A stretch of DNA of 64,000 bases, taken from contig NZ_JAULSI010000004.1 of NCBI RefSeq assembly GCF_030711405.1, forward strand, positions 109,611 to 173,610, read 5' to 3'. The position numbers and the translations under genes are program-made. Positions 47,552-55,450 of this stretch are shown one piece after another. A model generated the notes under the pieces. The model saw only the letters and a program-made list of their open reading frames with translations, was not told where the DNA came from and ran no database searches. Within the stretch, counting starts at the first letter, position 1. Every line of letters starts with the position of its first letter. The DNA comes from Massilia brevitalea. Its GTDB lineage: Bacteria; Pseudomonadota; Gammaproteobacteria; Burkholderiales; Burkholderiaceae_D.

Positions 47552-49380
47552 TGCGCCGCCTCCTTGCCGCCGTCTTCCTGCTGGCTGCTGCCTGCGCGCG
47601 GGCGTCCGGCCCCGCCGCCGACCTGGTCTACCGCAACGGCGTCGTCTACACCGTCGACGGCAAGGACAGCGTACACCGGGCATTGGCCGTGCGCGCCGGG
47701 CGCATCGCCCATGTCGGCAGCGATGCCGGCGCCATGGCCCTGGCCGGCAAGCGCACTCGCGTCATCGACCTGCATGGCCGCATGCTGATGCCCGGCCTGG
47801 TCGACGCCCACATGCATCCGCAATCCGGCGGCAGCCGCCTGCTCAACTGCAGCCTCGATTACCAGCGCCTGACCGTGCCGCAGTTCCAGGCGCGTATCCA
47901 GGCCTGCATCGACCGCGACAAGGCCCAGCCGCCGGACCGGCCGCTATTGGTGGTCAACTGGTTCCAGCAAGGGATGGAGCCAGCCGGCGCCGGCACCACG
48001 GCGGCCACCCTCGACGCGCTGGAAACGGACCGCCCGCTCATCGTGCGTTCTTCGTTCGGCCATTCGGTGCAGCTCAATTCGCGCGCCATCGCCCTGGCCG
48101 GCATCGGCCGCGATACCCCCGACCCGGTGGGCGGCAAGATCGTGCGCGACGCCGGAGGCGACGCCACCGGCCTGCTGGAAGACGCGGCCCAGGACCTGGC
48201 GATGCGCTTCGTGCCCGTGCTGAACGCACAGGAAAACCTGGCTGCATCCGGTGCGGCGTTGAAGGCGATGCGGCGCCAGGGCATCACCAGCTTCCTCGAT
48301 GCCTGGACCGACCCGGAAACCATGAGCGCCTTTGCGGCGCTGCAGCGCCGGGGCAAGCTGACCGCGCGCGCCCACTTCGCGGTACTGGTCGACCTCGACC
48401 AAGGCGCCACGCCGCAGCGCGCCGTCGCCGACCTGCTGCGCCAGCAGGGGCAGTTCGATCAAGGGGCAACGCGGGCGGCGCCGTCGATGCAGGTGCGCCA
48501 CGCCAAGCTGTTCATGGACGGTGTGATCGCCGCGCCCGCGTTCACCGGCGCCATGCTCGAACCCTACCTCGGGAACCGGGGCAGCGCGCAGCAGCCGGAC
48601 TGGCAGCCCGGTGCGAGCAAGGGGCCGCCGAGCTACTTTTCGGCGCCGGCCCTGCGCAGCACGCTGGCGGAACTGGCACGGGCGCGCATCGATCCGCATA
48701 TCCACGCCGACGGCGACCGCGCGGTACGCGAATCGCTGGACGCCATCGCAGCCCTGCGCGCGCGCCCGGAAGGGAAGGACGTGCGGCCGGCGCTGGCGCA
48801 TGCCGAGATCGTCGACCCTGCCGACTACCCGCGCTTCGCCCAGCTCGGCGTTGCGCCGGTACTTTCCTTCCAGTGGGCCAAGCCGGCGCCGGACACGGTC
48901 GGCGCACTGCGCGACTATCTCGGCCCGGCGCGTTACGCCAGGGTCGAACCGCAGGCCGTGCTGCAGCAGGCAGGGGCGCGGGTTGCCTACGGCAGCGACT
49001 GGCCGGTCGATCCGCTCGACGCCTGGTTCGCGCTGAAGGTGGCGGTGACCCGCAGCGCCGCGCCGGATGCCGGCCCGGAGTACGCCGGGCGCCTGACGGC
49101 CCAGCCGGGCATGACGCGCGCCGCCGTGCTGCGCGCCGCCACCGTCGACGCGGCCTGGACGCTGCGCCAGGAAGCGCTGACCGGCTCGCTGGAACCCGGC
49201 AAGCTGGCCGACCTGGTCGTCCTCGACCGCAACGTCCTGACCGTCCTGGAAGACGATATCGCCAGGGTCAAGGTCTTGCAGACCGTCGTCGGCGGCAAGG
49301 TGGTGTACGAGGCCCGAGACCTGGGGCGCAAACCGGCGCAGTCCGGCAACGGTGCGGGGGGCTGTGTGATCGGATGCTAG
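47548..49380 (+). CDS. Exported amidohydrolase, YtcJ/NfdA type
   Basis: 610 residues. The N-terminus MMRRLLAAVFLLAAACARAS is a signal peptide with a possible lipobox ending at Cys16. Metal-dependent amidohydrolase features: MLMPGLVDAHMHPQSGG (two His), RHAKLFMDGVIAAP (Lys region), ARIDPHIHADGDRAV, and ASP-type AYGSDWPVDPLDAWFALK. YtcJ relatives hydrolyse N-substituted formamides or remain unknown. The ATG overlaps the TGA of the oxidoreductase gene. The next gene, a channel, starts 37 bases downstream. Confidence 0.88.
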   Translation: MMRRLLAAVFLLAAACARASGPAADLVYRNGVVYTVDGKDSVHRALAVRAGRIAHVGSDAGAMALAGKRTRVIDLHGRMLMPGLVDAHMHPQSGGSRLLNCSLDYQRLTVPQFQARIQACIDRDKAQPPDRPLLVVNWFQQGMEPAGAGTTAATLDALETDRPLIVRSSFGHSVQLNSRAIALAGIGRDTPDPVGGKIVRDAGGDATGLLEDAAQDLAMRFVPVLNAQENLAASGAALKAMRRQGITSFLDAWTDPETMSAFAALQRRGKLTARAHFAVLVDLDQGATPQRAVADLLRQQGQFDQGATRAAPSMQVRHAKLFMDGVIAAPAFTGAMLEPYLGNRGSAQQPDWQPGASKGPPSYFSAPALRSTLAELARARIDPHIHADGDRAVRESLDAIAALRARPEGKDVRPALAHAEIVDPADYPRFAQLGVAPVLSFQWAKPAPDTVGALRDYLGPARYARVEPQAVLQQAGARVAYGSDWPVDPLDAWFALKVAVTRSAAPDAGPEYAGRLTAQPGMTRAAVLRAATVDAAWTLRQEALTGSLEPGKLADLVVLDRNVLTVLEDDIARVKVLQTVVGGKVVYEARDLGRKPAQSGNGAGGCVIGC

Positions 49381-49417
49381 ACTTCGCGTTCAGCTCACTC
49401 GCATCCAAGGAGCCGTT

Positions 49418-51100
49418 TTGCGCTTTCGTCTTTCCTTCTCTTTCCTCTTCCTGTTCATTCTTGCCCTGGCGGGCCCGGTCCATGCCCTGCCTGCCGCGCC
49501 CGACACCGAGGCGCCCGCAGCCGAAACAGTCCACCCCGACCCGCTGCGCCGCGAAACGCCGCGTTCGATGGTGTCGGGCCTGATCGAAGCCCTGGCCGAA
49601 CTCGACTACGACCGCGCCGCCCAGTACTTCGATATGCCGGCCGCCACCAGCAACCGCCAGCGCATGAACGCGGTCAGCCAGGCGCGCGCCTTCCATGCGC
49701 TGCTCGACAATGGCGGCTCGCTGAAACCCTTTGCCACGCTGTCGAACCAGGCCAGCGGGCGCGTCGACGACGACCTGCCGCTGGACCAGGAAAACATCGG
49801 CGAAGTCACGGTGCAGGACAAGAAGACCCCGGTCCTGATCACCCGCTCCGAGGTCGACGGCCAGCAGGTCTGGCGCATCTCGTCGGCCACGCTCGGCCAG
49901 ATCGCCGCCGCCACACGCCGCGTCCCCGCCGGCGCAACGGGCGAAACAGCGCCGCAGGACGAATATTTGGTGGCCGGCGCGCCGGTGAAGGACTGGGGCA
50001 TGCTGCTCGGCCTGGGCGTGATGGTCTTCGGCGGCCTGTGGCTGGTGTCGGCGCTGGTGGTGGCCGCCATGCGCCGCCTGGTGACCGACTCCGCGGCCAG
50101 CGGCATCTACCGCTTCTTCGAGGCGGCGCTGCCGCCGGCCAGCCTGCTGCTGGCGGTGGCCGTCTTCTACACCTGGGCCGAGCGCCTGCCGGTGGCCATC
50201 GTCGCGCGCCAGACCCTGCTGCGCTATACCGGCATCGTCACCGTCATCGCCCTGGTCTGGTTCGGGCTGCGCCTGGTCGACGCCATATCGGAACTGGTGA
50301 TCGCGCGCATGCAGCGGCGCCAGCGGCGTCAGATCGTCTCGGTGGTCACGCTGCTGCGCCGCACCGTGAAGATCCTGCTGCTGGTGTTCTCCGGTATCGG
50401 TATCCTCGACACCTTCGGCATCGACGTCACCACCGGCATCGCGGCCCTCGGTATCGGCGGTATCGCGCTGGCGCTGGGCGCCCAGAAGACCGTGGAAAAC
50501 CTGGTCGGCAGCGTGACCGTGATCGCCGACCGGCCGCTGCAGGTGGGCGACTTCATCAAGGTGGGCGACGTGGTCGGCACCGTGGAAGACGTCGGCATCC
50601 GCTCGACCCGCATCCGCACCCTGGAGCGCACCATCGTCACCATCCCGAACGGCGATTTGTCGGCGCGCCAGATCGAGAACTTCGCCGCGCGCGACCGCTT
50701 CCTGTTCAATCCGACCATCGCCGTGACGTATGCCACTTCGTCGGCCCAGTTGCAGGAAGCGCTCGCCATCGTGCGCGGCGTGCTGGCGGACGAAGAAAAG
50801 ATCGCCGAAAGCTGGCGCGCGCGCCTGGGCGGGATTACCGACCGCGCCTTCAACATCGACGTGTTTTCGTACATCGACACGGCCGAGTTCGACGTCCAGG
50901 TGGCGGTGCGCGAGAACCTGCTGTTCACGATCTACCAGCGGCTGGAGGCGGCGGGCATCCGGCTGGCCCATCCGAGCCAGACCGTCGTGTTCCAGGGCGA
51001 CGGCCAGGGGAAGACCGAGGACGGGCAGGGTGCGCGCGCCGAGCACGATGCGGGCAGCGCGCGGCCGCGTCTGGAGAAGGAAGAGCGGCCGGGCCGCTAG
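49418..51100 (+). CDS. MscS-family mechanosensitive channel
   Basis: 560 residues: signal peptide (LSFSFLFLFILALAGPVHA), a periplasmic region of about 170 residues, four or five helices, then the MscS pore and vestibule: GIAALGIGGIALALGAQKTV, NLVGSVTVIADRPLQVGDFI and the TIVTIPNGDLSARQIENFAA region. It should open under membrane tension. The C-terminal ~35 residues are hydrophilic and charged. TTG start preceded by AAGGAG at proper spacing. The large N-terminal domain places it with the MscK/YbdG-like larger members rather than minimal MscS. Confidence 0.92.
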   Translation: MRFRLSFSFLFLFILALAGPVHALPAAPDTEAPAAETVHPDPLRRETPRSMVSGLIEALAELDYDRAAQYFDMPAATSNRQRMNAVSQARAFHALLDNGGSLKPFATLSNQASGRVDDDLPLDQENIGEVTVQDKKTPVLITRSEVDGQQVWRISSATLGQIAAATRRVPAGATGETAPQDEYLVAGAPVKDWGMLLGLGVMVFGGLWLVSALVVAAMRRLVTDSAASGIYRFFEAALPPASLLLAVAVFYTWAERLPVAIVARQTLLRYTGIVTVIALVWFGLRLVDAISELVIARMQRRQRRQIVSVVTLLRRTVKILLLVFSGIGILDTFGIDVTTGIAALGIGGIALALGAQKTVENLVGSVTVIADRPLQVGDFIKVGDVVGTVEDVGIRSTRIRTLERTIVTIPNGDLSARQIENFAARDRFLFNPTIAVTYATSSAQLQEALAIVRGVLADEEKIAESWRARLGGITDRAFNIDVFSYIDTAEFDVQVAVRENLLFTIYQRLEAAGIRLAHPSQTVVFQGDGQGKTEDGQGARAEHDAGSARPRLEKEERPGR

Positions 51101-51170
51101 CACGGGCGTCTGCACGCCGCGCGCGGAGCGGTTATCATGTTTGTCTCAACCACCACAGGATTGACATGCC

Positions 51171-52616
51171 ATGACCACGTCCAGCTATCCCGATACCCGC
51201 CTCCTCATCGCCAACGAATGGGTCGACGCCACTGGCGGCAAGACCATCCCGGTGCTCAACCCGGCTACCGGGCAGGAAATCGGCACCGTGGCGCATGCAG
51301 CGATCGCCGACCTGGACCGCGCCCTGGCCGCCGCCCAGAAGGGTTTTGAAACCTGGCGCGACGTGCCGGCCGCCGAGCGCGCCGCCGCCATGCGCCGCGC
51401 CGCCAACCTGCTGCGCGAACGCGCCGGCGACATCGCCCGCCTTCTTACCCAGGAGCAGGGCAAGCCCCTGGCCGAAGCCAAAGGCGAGGCCCTGGCCGGC
51501 GCCGAGATCATCGACTGGTTCGCCGCCGAAGGCATGCGCGTGTATGGCCGCATCGTCCCGTCGCGCAACCCGAAGGCCCAGCAGCTGGTGCTGAAGGAAC
51601 CGGTCGGCCCTGTCGCCGCCTTCACCCCATGGAACTTCCCGATCAACCAGATCGTGCGCAAGCTGTCGGCGGCGCTGGCCACCGGCTGCTCGTTCCTGTG
51701 CAAGGCGCCGGAAGAGACCCCGGCCTCGCCGGCCGCGTTGCTGCAGTGCTTCGTCGACGCCGGCGTGCCGCCGGGCGTGGTCGGCCTGGTGTTCGGCGAC
51801 CCCGCTGAAATCTCGGGCTACCTGATCCCGCACCCGGTCATCCGCAAGGTCACCTTCACCGGCTCGACCCCGGTCGGCAAGCAACTGGCTGCCCTGGCCG
51901 GCGCCCACATGAAGCGCGCCACCATGGAACTGGGCGGCCACGCACCGGTGATCATCGCCGAGGATGCCGACGTCGCCCTGGCCGTGAAAGCCGCCGGCGC
52001 CGCCAAGTTCCGGAATGCCGGCCAGGTCTGCATCTCGCCGACCCGCTTCCTGGTGCATAACGCGATCAAGGAAGAATTCACGCGCGCCTTCGTGCAGCAT
52101 GCCGAAGGCCTGAAGATGGGCGACGGCCTGCAAGAAGGCACGACCCTGGGGCCGCTCGCCAATGCGCGCCGCCTGACGGCCATGGCCAAGGTGGTCGAGG
52201 ATGCGCAAGCCAAGGGCGCCACCGTGGCGCTGGGCGGCAAGCGCTTCGGCGAGACCGGCAACTTCTTCTCGCCGACCATCCTGTCCGACGTGCCTTTGGA
52301 GGCGAGCGTGTTCAACGACGAGCCGTTTGGCCCGGTGGCGGCGATCCGCGGCTTCGACAGCCTGGAAGACGCGATCCTTGAAGCCAACCGCCTGCCGTAT
52401 GGCCTGGCCGGTTATGCCTTTACGCGCTCGATCAAGAATGCCCAGCTGTTGATGAACCGCGTCGAAGTCGGCATGCTGTGGATTAACCAGCCGGCCACGC
52501 CGAGCGCCGAGCTGCCCTTCGGCGGCATCAAGGATTCGGGCTACGGTTCGGAAGGCGGCCCGGAGGCGCTGGAGTCCTACCTGAACACCAAGGCGGTGTC
52601 GATGGTCGGCGTCTAA
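51171..52616 (+). CDS. gabD: NAD(P)-dependent aldehyde dehydrogenase, succinate-semialdehyde type
   Basis: 481-residue cytoplasmic ALDH. Active-site Glu in [19 protein letters not shown] and nucleophilic Cys in [13 protein letters not shown]; cofactor binding in [15 protein letters not shown] and the [13 protein letters not shown] region. Length and the N-terminal [20 protein letters not shown] fit GabD-like succinate semialdehyde dehydrogenases, though relatives with other aldehydes are common and the substrate is not proven. AGGA precedes the start. No transaminase gene is adjacent. A strong terminator follows the stop by 13 bases. Confidence 0.88.
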   Translation: MTTSSYPDTRLLIANEWVDATGGKTIPVLNPATGQEIGTVAHAAIADLDRALAAAQKGFETWRDVPAAERAAAMRRAANLLRERAGDIARLLTQEQGKPLAEAKGEALAGAEIIDWFAAEGMRVYGRIVPSRNPKAQQLVLKEPVGPVAAFTPWNFPINQIVRKLSAALATGCSFLCKAPEETPASPAALLQCFVDAGVPPGVVGLVFGDPAEISGYLIPHPVIRKVTFTGSTPVGKQLAALAGAHMKRATMELGGHAPVIIAEDADVALAVKAAGAAKFRNAGQVCISPTRFLVHNAIKEEFTRAFVQHAEGLKMGDGLQEGTTLGPLANARRLTAMAKVVEDAQAKGATVALGGKRFGETGNFFSPTILSDVPLEASVFNDEPFGPVAAIRGFDSLEDAILEANRLPYGLAGYAFTRSIKNAQLLMNRVEVGMLWINQPATPSAELPFGGIKDSGYGSEGGPEALESYLNTKAVSMVGV

Positions 52617-52629
52617 GCCGTTCGTCACG

Positions 52630-52654
52630 AAGGCCGGTGCGAACCGGCCTTTTT
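52630..52654 (+). terminator. Intrinsic terminator of the aldehyde dehydrogenase gene
   Basis: AAGGCCGGT (52630-52638), a 4-base loop and ACCGGCCTT (52643-52651) form a 9-base-pair stem running into TTTTT. Its 3' half and the following ~60 bases are partly repeated at 52886-52957. Confidence 0.85.
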
Positions 52655-52672
52655 CAATTGGAGAGAAAGAAC

Positions 52673-52726
52673 ATGGTACGCGAGAGTGCGGCGCTGCCGA
52701 TTGAAGCCGGTAGGGTGGACTCCTGA
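52673..52726 (+). pseudogene. Truncated duplicate of the monooxygenase-like gene start
   Basis: MVRESAALPIEAG followed by RVDS and a stop. The first 13 codons match the start of the downstream gene at 52919 (MVIESAELLIKEG). The copy is cut by the BIME-like element beginning at 52710, which supplies the last codons. It retains an upstream GGAGA. The similarity also covers the leader (52639-52709 versus 52886-52957), so the segment was duplicated and then, or at the same time, invaded by the element. Confidence 0.65.
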
Positions 52727-52852
52727 GTCCACGCGGTAGCACCGTAGCATATCGAAACGCGTACCCTGGCCCTGGGATGCATTCTGCAACGATGTTCGCA
52801 AGCACCGCAGTGTGCCGAGGCACGACCGCGTGGACTCAGGAGTCCACCCTAC
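52710..52852. repeat. BIME/MITE-like element with 28-bp perfect inverted ends
   Basis: 143-base non-coding element. Ends 52710-52737 and 52825-52852 are perfect inverted repeats. Each contains the hairpin GTGGACTC-CT-GAGTCCAC, with GTAGG on the outside and GCGGT on the inside. The layout equals the element at 15115-15318 (GTGGGCAC-TCC-GTGCCCAC then GCGGT), with compensatory changes in both hairpin arms. Interiors are unrelated. It sits inside a duplicated segment between the aldehyde dehydrogenase terminator and the monooxygenase-like gene. Confidence 0.75.
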
Positions 52853-52918
52853 GGACCACTGTATTTAACTGAACGGCATGACGGCGCGAACCGGCCTTTT
52901 TTCTAGAAAGAGATATAT

Positions 52919-53218
52919 ATGGTAATCGAGAGTGCGGAGCTGTTGATCAAGGAAGGCATGGAAGCCGAATTCGAAGCCGGCGTGCGCCAGGCGACGCCGC
53001 TGTTCCAGCGTGCGCGCGGCTGCCATGGCATGTGGCTGGAACGCGGCGTGGAAAACCCGCGCGCCTACCGCCTGCTGGTGCGCTGGGAGACGGTGGAGGA
53101 CCATAATGTCCACTTCCGCGGCAGCGATGATTTCCAGGAATGGCGCCGCCTGGTCGGCGATTGCTTCGACGGCGCCCCCAGCGTCAGCCACCTGGAAACG
53201 GTGCTCGAAGGTTTTTGA
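52919..53218 (+). CDS. Antibiotic-biosynthesis-monooxygenase (ABM) family protein
   Basis: 99-residue single-domain dimeric barrel: MVIESAELLIKEGMEAEFEA, ATPLFQRARGCHGMWLERG, YRLLVRWETVEDHNVHFRGS and EWRRLVGDCFDG. Members include small quinone-forming monooxygenases and heme-degrading enzymes, but most are uncharacterised. The ribosome site is weak (AAAGAG). A truncated copy of its 5' end lies 246 bases upstream, and the region between is a repeat element. The SRAP gene follows 13 bases after the stop. Confidence 0.8.
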   Translation: MVIESAELLIKEGMEAEFEAGVRQATPLFQRARGCHGMWLERGVENPRAYRLLVRWETVEDHNVHFRGSDDFQEWRRLVGDCFDGAPSVSHLETVLEGF

Positions 53219-53231
53219 GGTGTAACCCGTC

Positions 53232-53921
53232 ATGTGCGTCAACTACCGTCCGCCCACGCCCGAGGAATTCGGCAAGCTGGGCGCTTTCAGCGAGCTGCCT
53301 GCCGACTGGCGCTGGCCGGAAGAAACCTGGAAGGATTACGTCGCGCCCATCGTGCGCCGGGGTGAGCATGGCCGGCCGCAGGCTTGCCTGGCCAGCTACG
53401 GCATGGTCCCGCGGCGCCAGATTCCGCCGGATATCAAACCCTTCGACACCATGAATGCGCGCGCCGAGTCGCTGGTCGAGCGCCGTTCGTTTGCGCCGGC
53501 CTGGCGCCGCCTGCAGTTGTGCGCGGTGCCGATGGCCTGGTTCTACGAACCCTGCTACGAGAGCGGGCGCGCGGTGCGCCATGCGATCGGCATGGCGGAC
53601 GAATCGCTGTTCTACGTGGCCGGATTGTGGCGCGACTGGCCGGAGGCGGAAGGCAGCGTTGCGTCCTCGTTCACCCAGATCACCATCAACGCCGACGACC
53701 ATCCGCTGATGAACCGCATGCACAAGCCGGGCGACGAAAAGCGTTCGCTGGTGATCCTGCCGCACGAGGACGTCGAGGACTGGCTGATGTGCCGCAGCAT
53801 GGACATGGCCCACACTTTCCTGCGCCATTATCCCGCCGAGCGCATGCGCGACTGGCCGGCGGCGCCGGCGCCGGTGCGCCGCAAACCGCCCGAGCCCTCG
53901 CCGAATCTCGAACTGTTCTGA
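53232..53921 (+). CDS. SOS-response-associated peptidase (SRAP/YedK-HMCES family)
   Basis: 229 residues. Cys2, exposed after Met removal (MCVNYRPPTPEE), is the residue that cross-links to abasic sites in single-stranded DNA. Other conserved parts: KPFDTMNARAESLVERRSFA, the Glu-bearing AVPMAWFYEPCYESG, and the His-bearing ITINADDHPLMNRMHKPGDE. It protects DNA at abasic sites during replication. The family's usual GFYEW is replaced by AWFYEPC, marking a divergent subgroup. GAGGTG precedes the ATG. No lexA-like box was recognised upstream. Confidence 0.9.
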   Translation: MCVNYRPPTPEEFGKLGAFSELPADWRWPEETWKDYVAPIVRRGEHGRPQACLASYGMVPRRQIPPDIKPFDTMNARAESLVERRSFAPAWRRLQLCAVPMAWFYEPCYESGRAVRHAIGMADESLFYVAGLWRDWPEAEGSVASSFTQITINADDHPLMNRMHKPGDEKRSLVILPHEDVEDWLMCRSMDMAHTFLRHYPAERMRDWPAAPAPVRRKPPEPSPNLELF

Positions 53922-53936
53922 ACGAGAACGGCCGGC

Positions 53937-55436
53937 CTACTGGTTCGCCATCTGCACCACCACCAGCCTGCCGCCCGGCTCGCGCGACATCAGCAGCTGC
54001 TTGCCGTCCTCGAGCGCGACCTTGCCGCCGACCGGCACCGGGGTCTTGGCGGGCAGTTCCATCAAGTCCGGCATGCCCTCGTTCACCAGGAACCAGGCGC
54101 CCTGGTGCAGGACGAAATAACCGACCCGCTTTTTCTGGGCCTCGGTGATCTTTTCGTTCGGGACGATGTTGCGGTTGGTATGCCACTGGAACAGCGACTG
54201 GCCGGAGTACACCATCAGGCGGTGGTTGTCGGGCCGGAAGCTGCCTTCGCGCTGCGACGAATACAGATTCAGGACCGGCAGCGGGCCGGAAAACGCGGTG
54301 CCGCAGAACGGGCAGCGCGGCTTGGCCTTGTTGTCGAACACGTACCAGCCCTGTTCGCAGGCCGTGTTCGGGCAGGGCTGGAGCAAATCGACGGTTTTCA
54401 CCAGGGCGGTTTCCCAGTCGTCGGCGCTGGGCCGCAGGCTGGGGTTGTGCAGGCCGTCGATGAAGGCCTTGGTAAAGAGTTCGCCCAGGTAGGGGCCGAC
54501 GATCCCGAACGGCATCTTCGCCGTGTCCTTCCAAGGCAGTTCCGCCGGCTTGACGTTGGCCAGCTTGATGCGGTTCGAGGCGTCGGTCGGGTGCTCGACG
54601 AACAGCGCGCGCTCGCCCATCGACAGTTCCTCGTCGCGCTGCGGGTCGTTCAGGTCGTGGACCTTGTCGCCGCGCAGCGGATGGCGCAGCAGCAGGTACA
54701 TGTAGACCAGCACCGCCAGCGCGTGGCGGTCGGTGGCGATCGATGGCAGCTTGCGCTGCGGGTCGTCGCGCTTCAGGTGCGCGGTGGCCACGCATTCCGG
54801 CGCGATGAAGTCCGGCGTGCCGACCACGTCGGGCGGATACTTGCCCGGCACGACCAGGCCGTCGATGTCGATCAGGCAGGCGCGCCCGGTGGACGGGTCG
54901 ATCAGCACGTTGCGGTAGCTGAGGTCCGAGTGCGCCAGGCCGGCCGAGTGCATGCGGCGCACGGCGCGCGCGATCTGCAGGCACAGTTTAATCTGCAGCA
55001 TCCAGTTGCCGAGCTCGCGCTGGTCGATGAACTTGTTGCGGTTCGACGGCGAGGCGAACCACTTGCCTTCCTTTTCGCGCCCTTTAATGGCCAGCATGTC
55101 GTTGTTGCGCGAGCCATGCTTGAAGAAGAATTCCGGGGCATAGAAGGGCACGACCACGCCCAGCCGCCCGTTGTGCTCGACCATCGCCGTCGGCCAGCAG
55201 AACAGGTTCTTCCAGTAGTCGCCGCCGATCTGGTTGAAGATGCGGTCGCGGTAGACGGTGGTGATGACCGACAGGCGCTCGCGCGTTGCGGCGTCGGCGC
55301 TGCCGCGGAAGAAGGCTACGACGTAGTCCCTGTTCGGCGAAAAGTAGACGTCCTTCATGCCGCCGGACGCCTTGATTTCGTCGATGAACTGGACGGTGCT
55401 GCCGTCGGCTGCGGTCAAGGTGACAGTGTTTGCCAT
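53937..55436 (-). CDS. Divergent protein kinase of the Ter signalling operon
   Basis: 499 residues. The kinase-like domain spans about residues 15-330. The catalytic loop reads LAHSDLSYRNVLID (Asp and Asn kept, HRD Arg changed to Ser) and the metal-binding segment CLIDIDGLVVPG replaces DFG by DIDG. The usual VAIK lysine is not obvious (YVVAFFRGS). After it comes a zinc-ribbon-like part (CPNTACEQGWYVF and CPFCGTAF) and a beta-rich C-terminal region. Known Ter systems pair such a kinase with a PP2C phosphatase and TerY proteins (the TerY-P triad). Last gene of the minus-strand operon, 14 bases after the phosphatase gene. Confidence 0.8.
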   Translation of the reverse strand: MANTVTLTAADGSTVQFIDEIKASGGMKDVYFSPNRDYVVAFFRGSADAATRERLSVITTVYRDRIFNQIGGDYWKNLFCWPTAMVEHNGRLGVVVPFYAPEFFFKHGSRNNDMLAIKGREKEGKWFASPSNRNKFIDQRELGNWMLQIKLCLQIARAVRRMHSAGLAHSDLSYRNVLIDPSTGRACLIDIDGLVVPGKYPPDVVGTPDFIAPECVATAHLKRDDPQRKLPSIATDRHALAVLVYMYLLLRHPLRGDKVHDLNDPQRDEELSMGERALFVEHPTDASNRIKLANVKPAELPWKDTAKMPFGIVGPYLGELFTKAFIDGLHNPSLRPSADDWETALVKTVDLLQPCPNTACEQGWYVFDNKAKPRCPFCGTAFSGPLPVLNLYSSQREGSFRPDNHRLMVYSGQSLFQWHTNRNIVPNEKITEAQKKRVGYFVLHQGAWFLVNEGMPDLMELPAKTPVPVGGKVALEDGKQLLMSREPGGRLVVVQMANQ

Positions 55437-55450
55437 GGGTCTTGTCTCGA

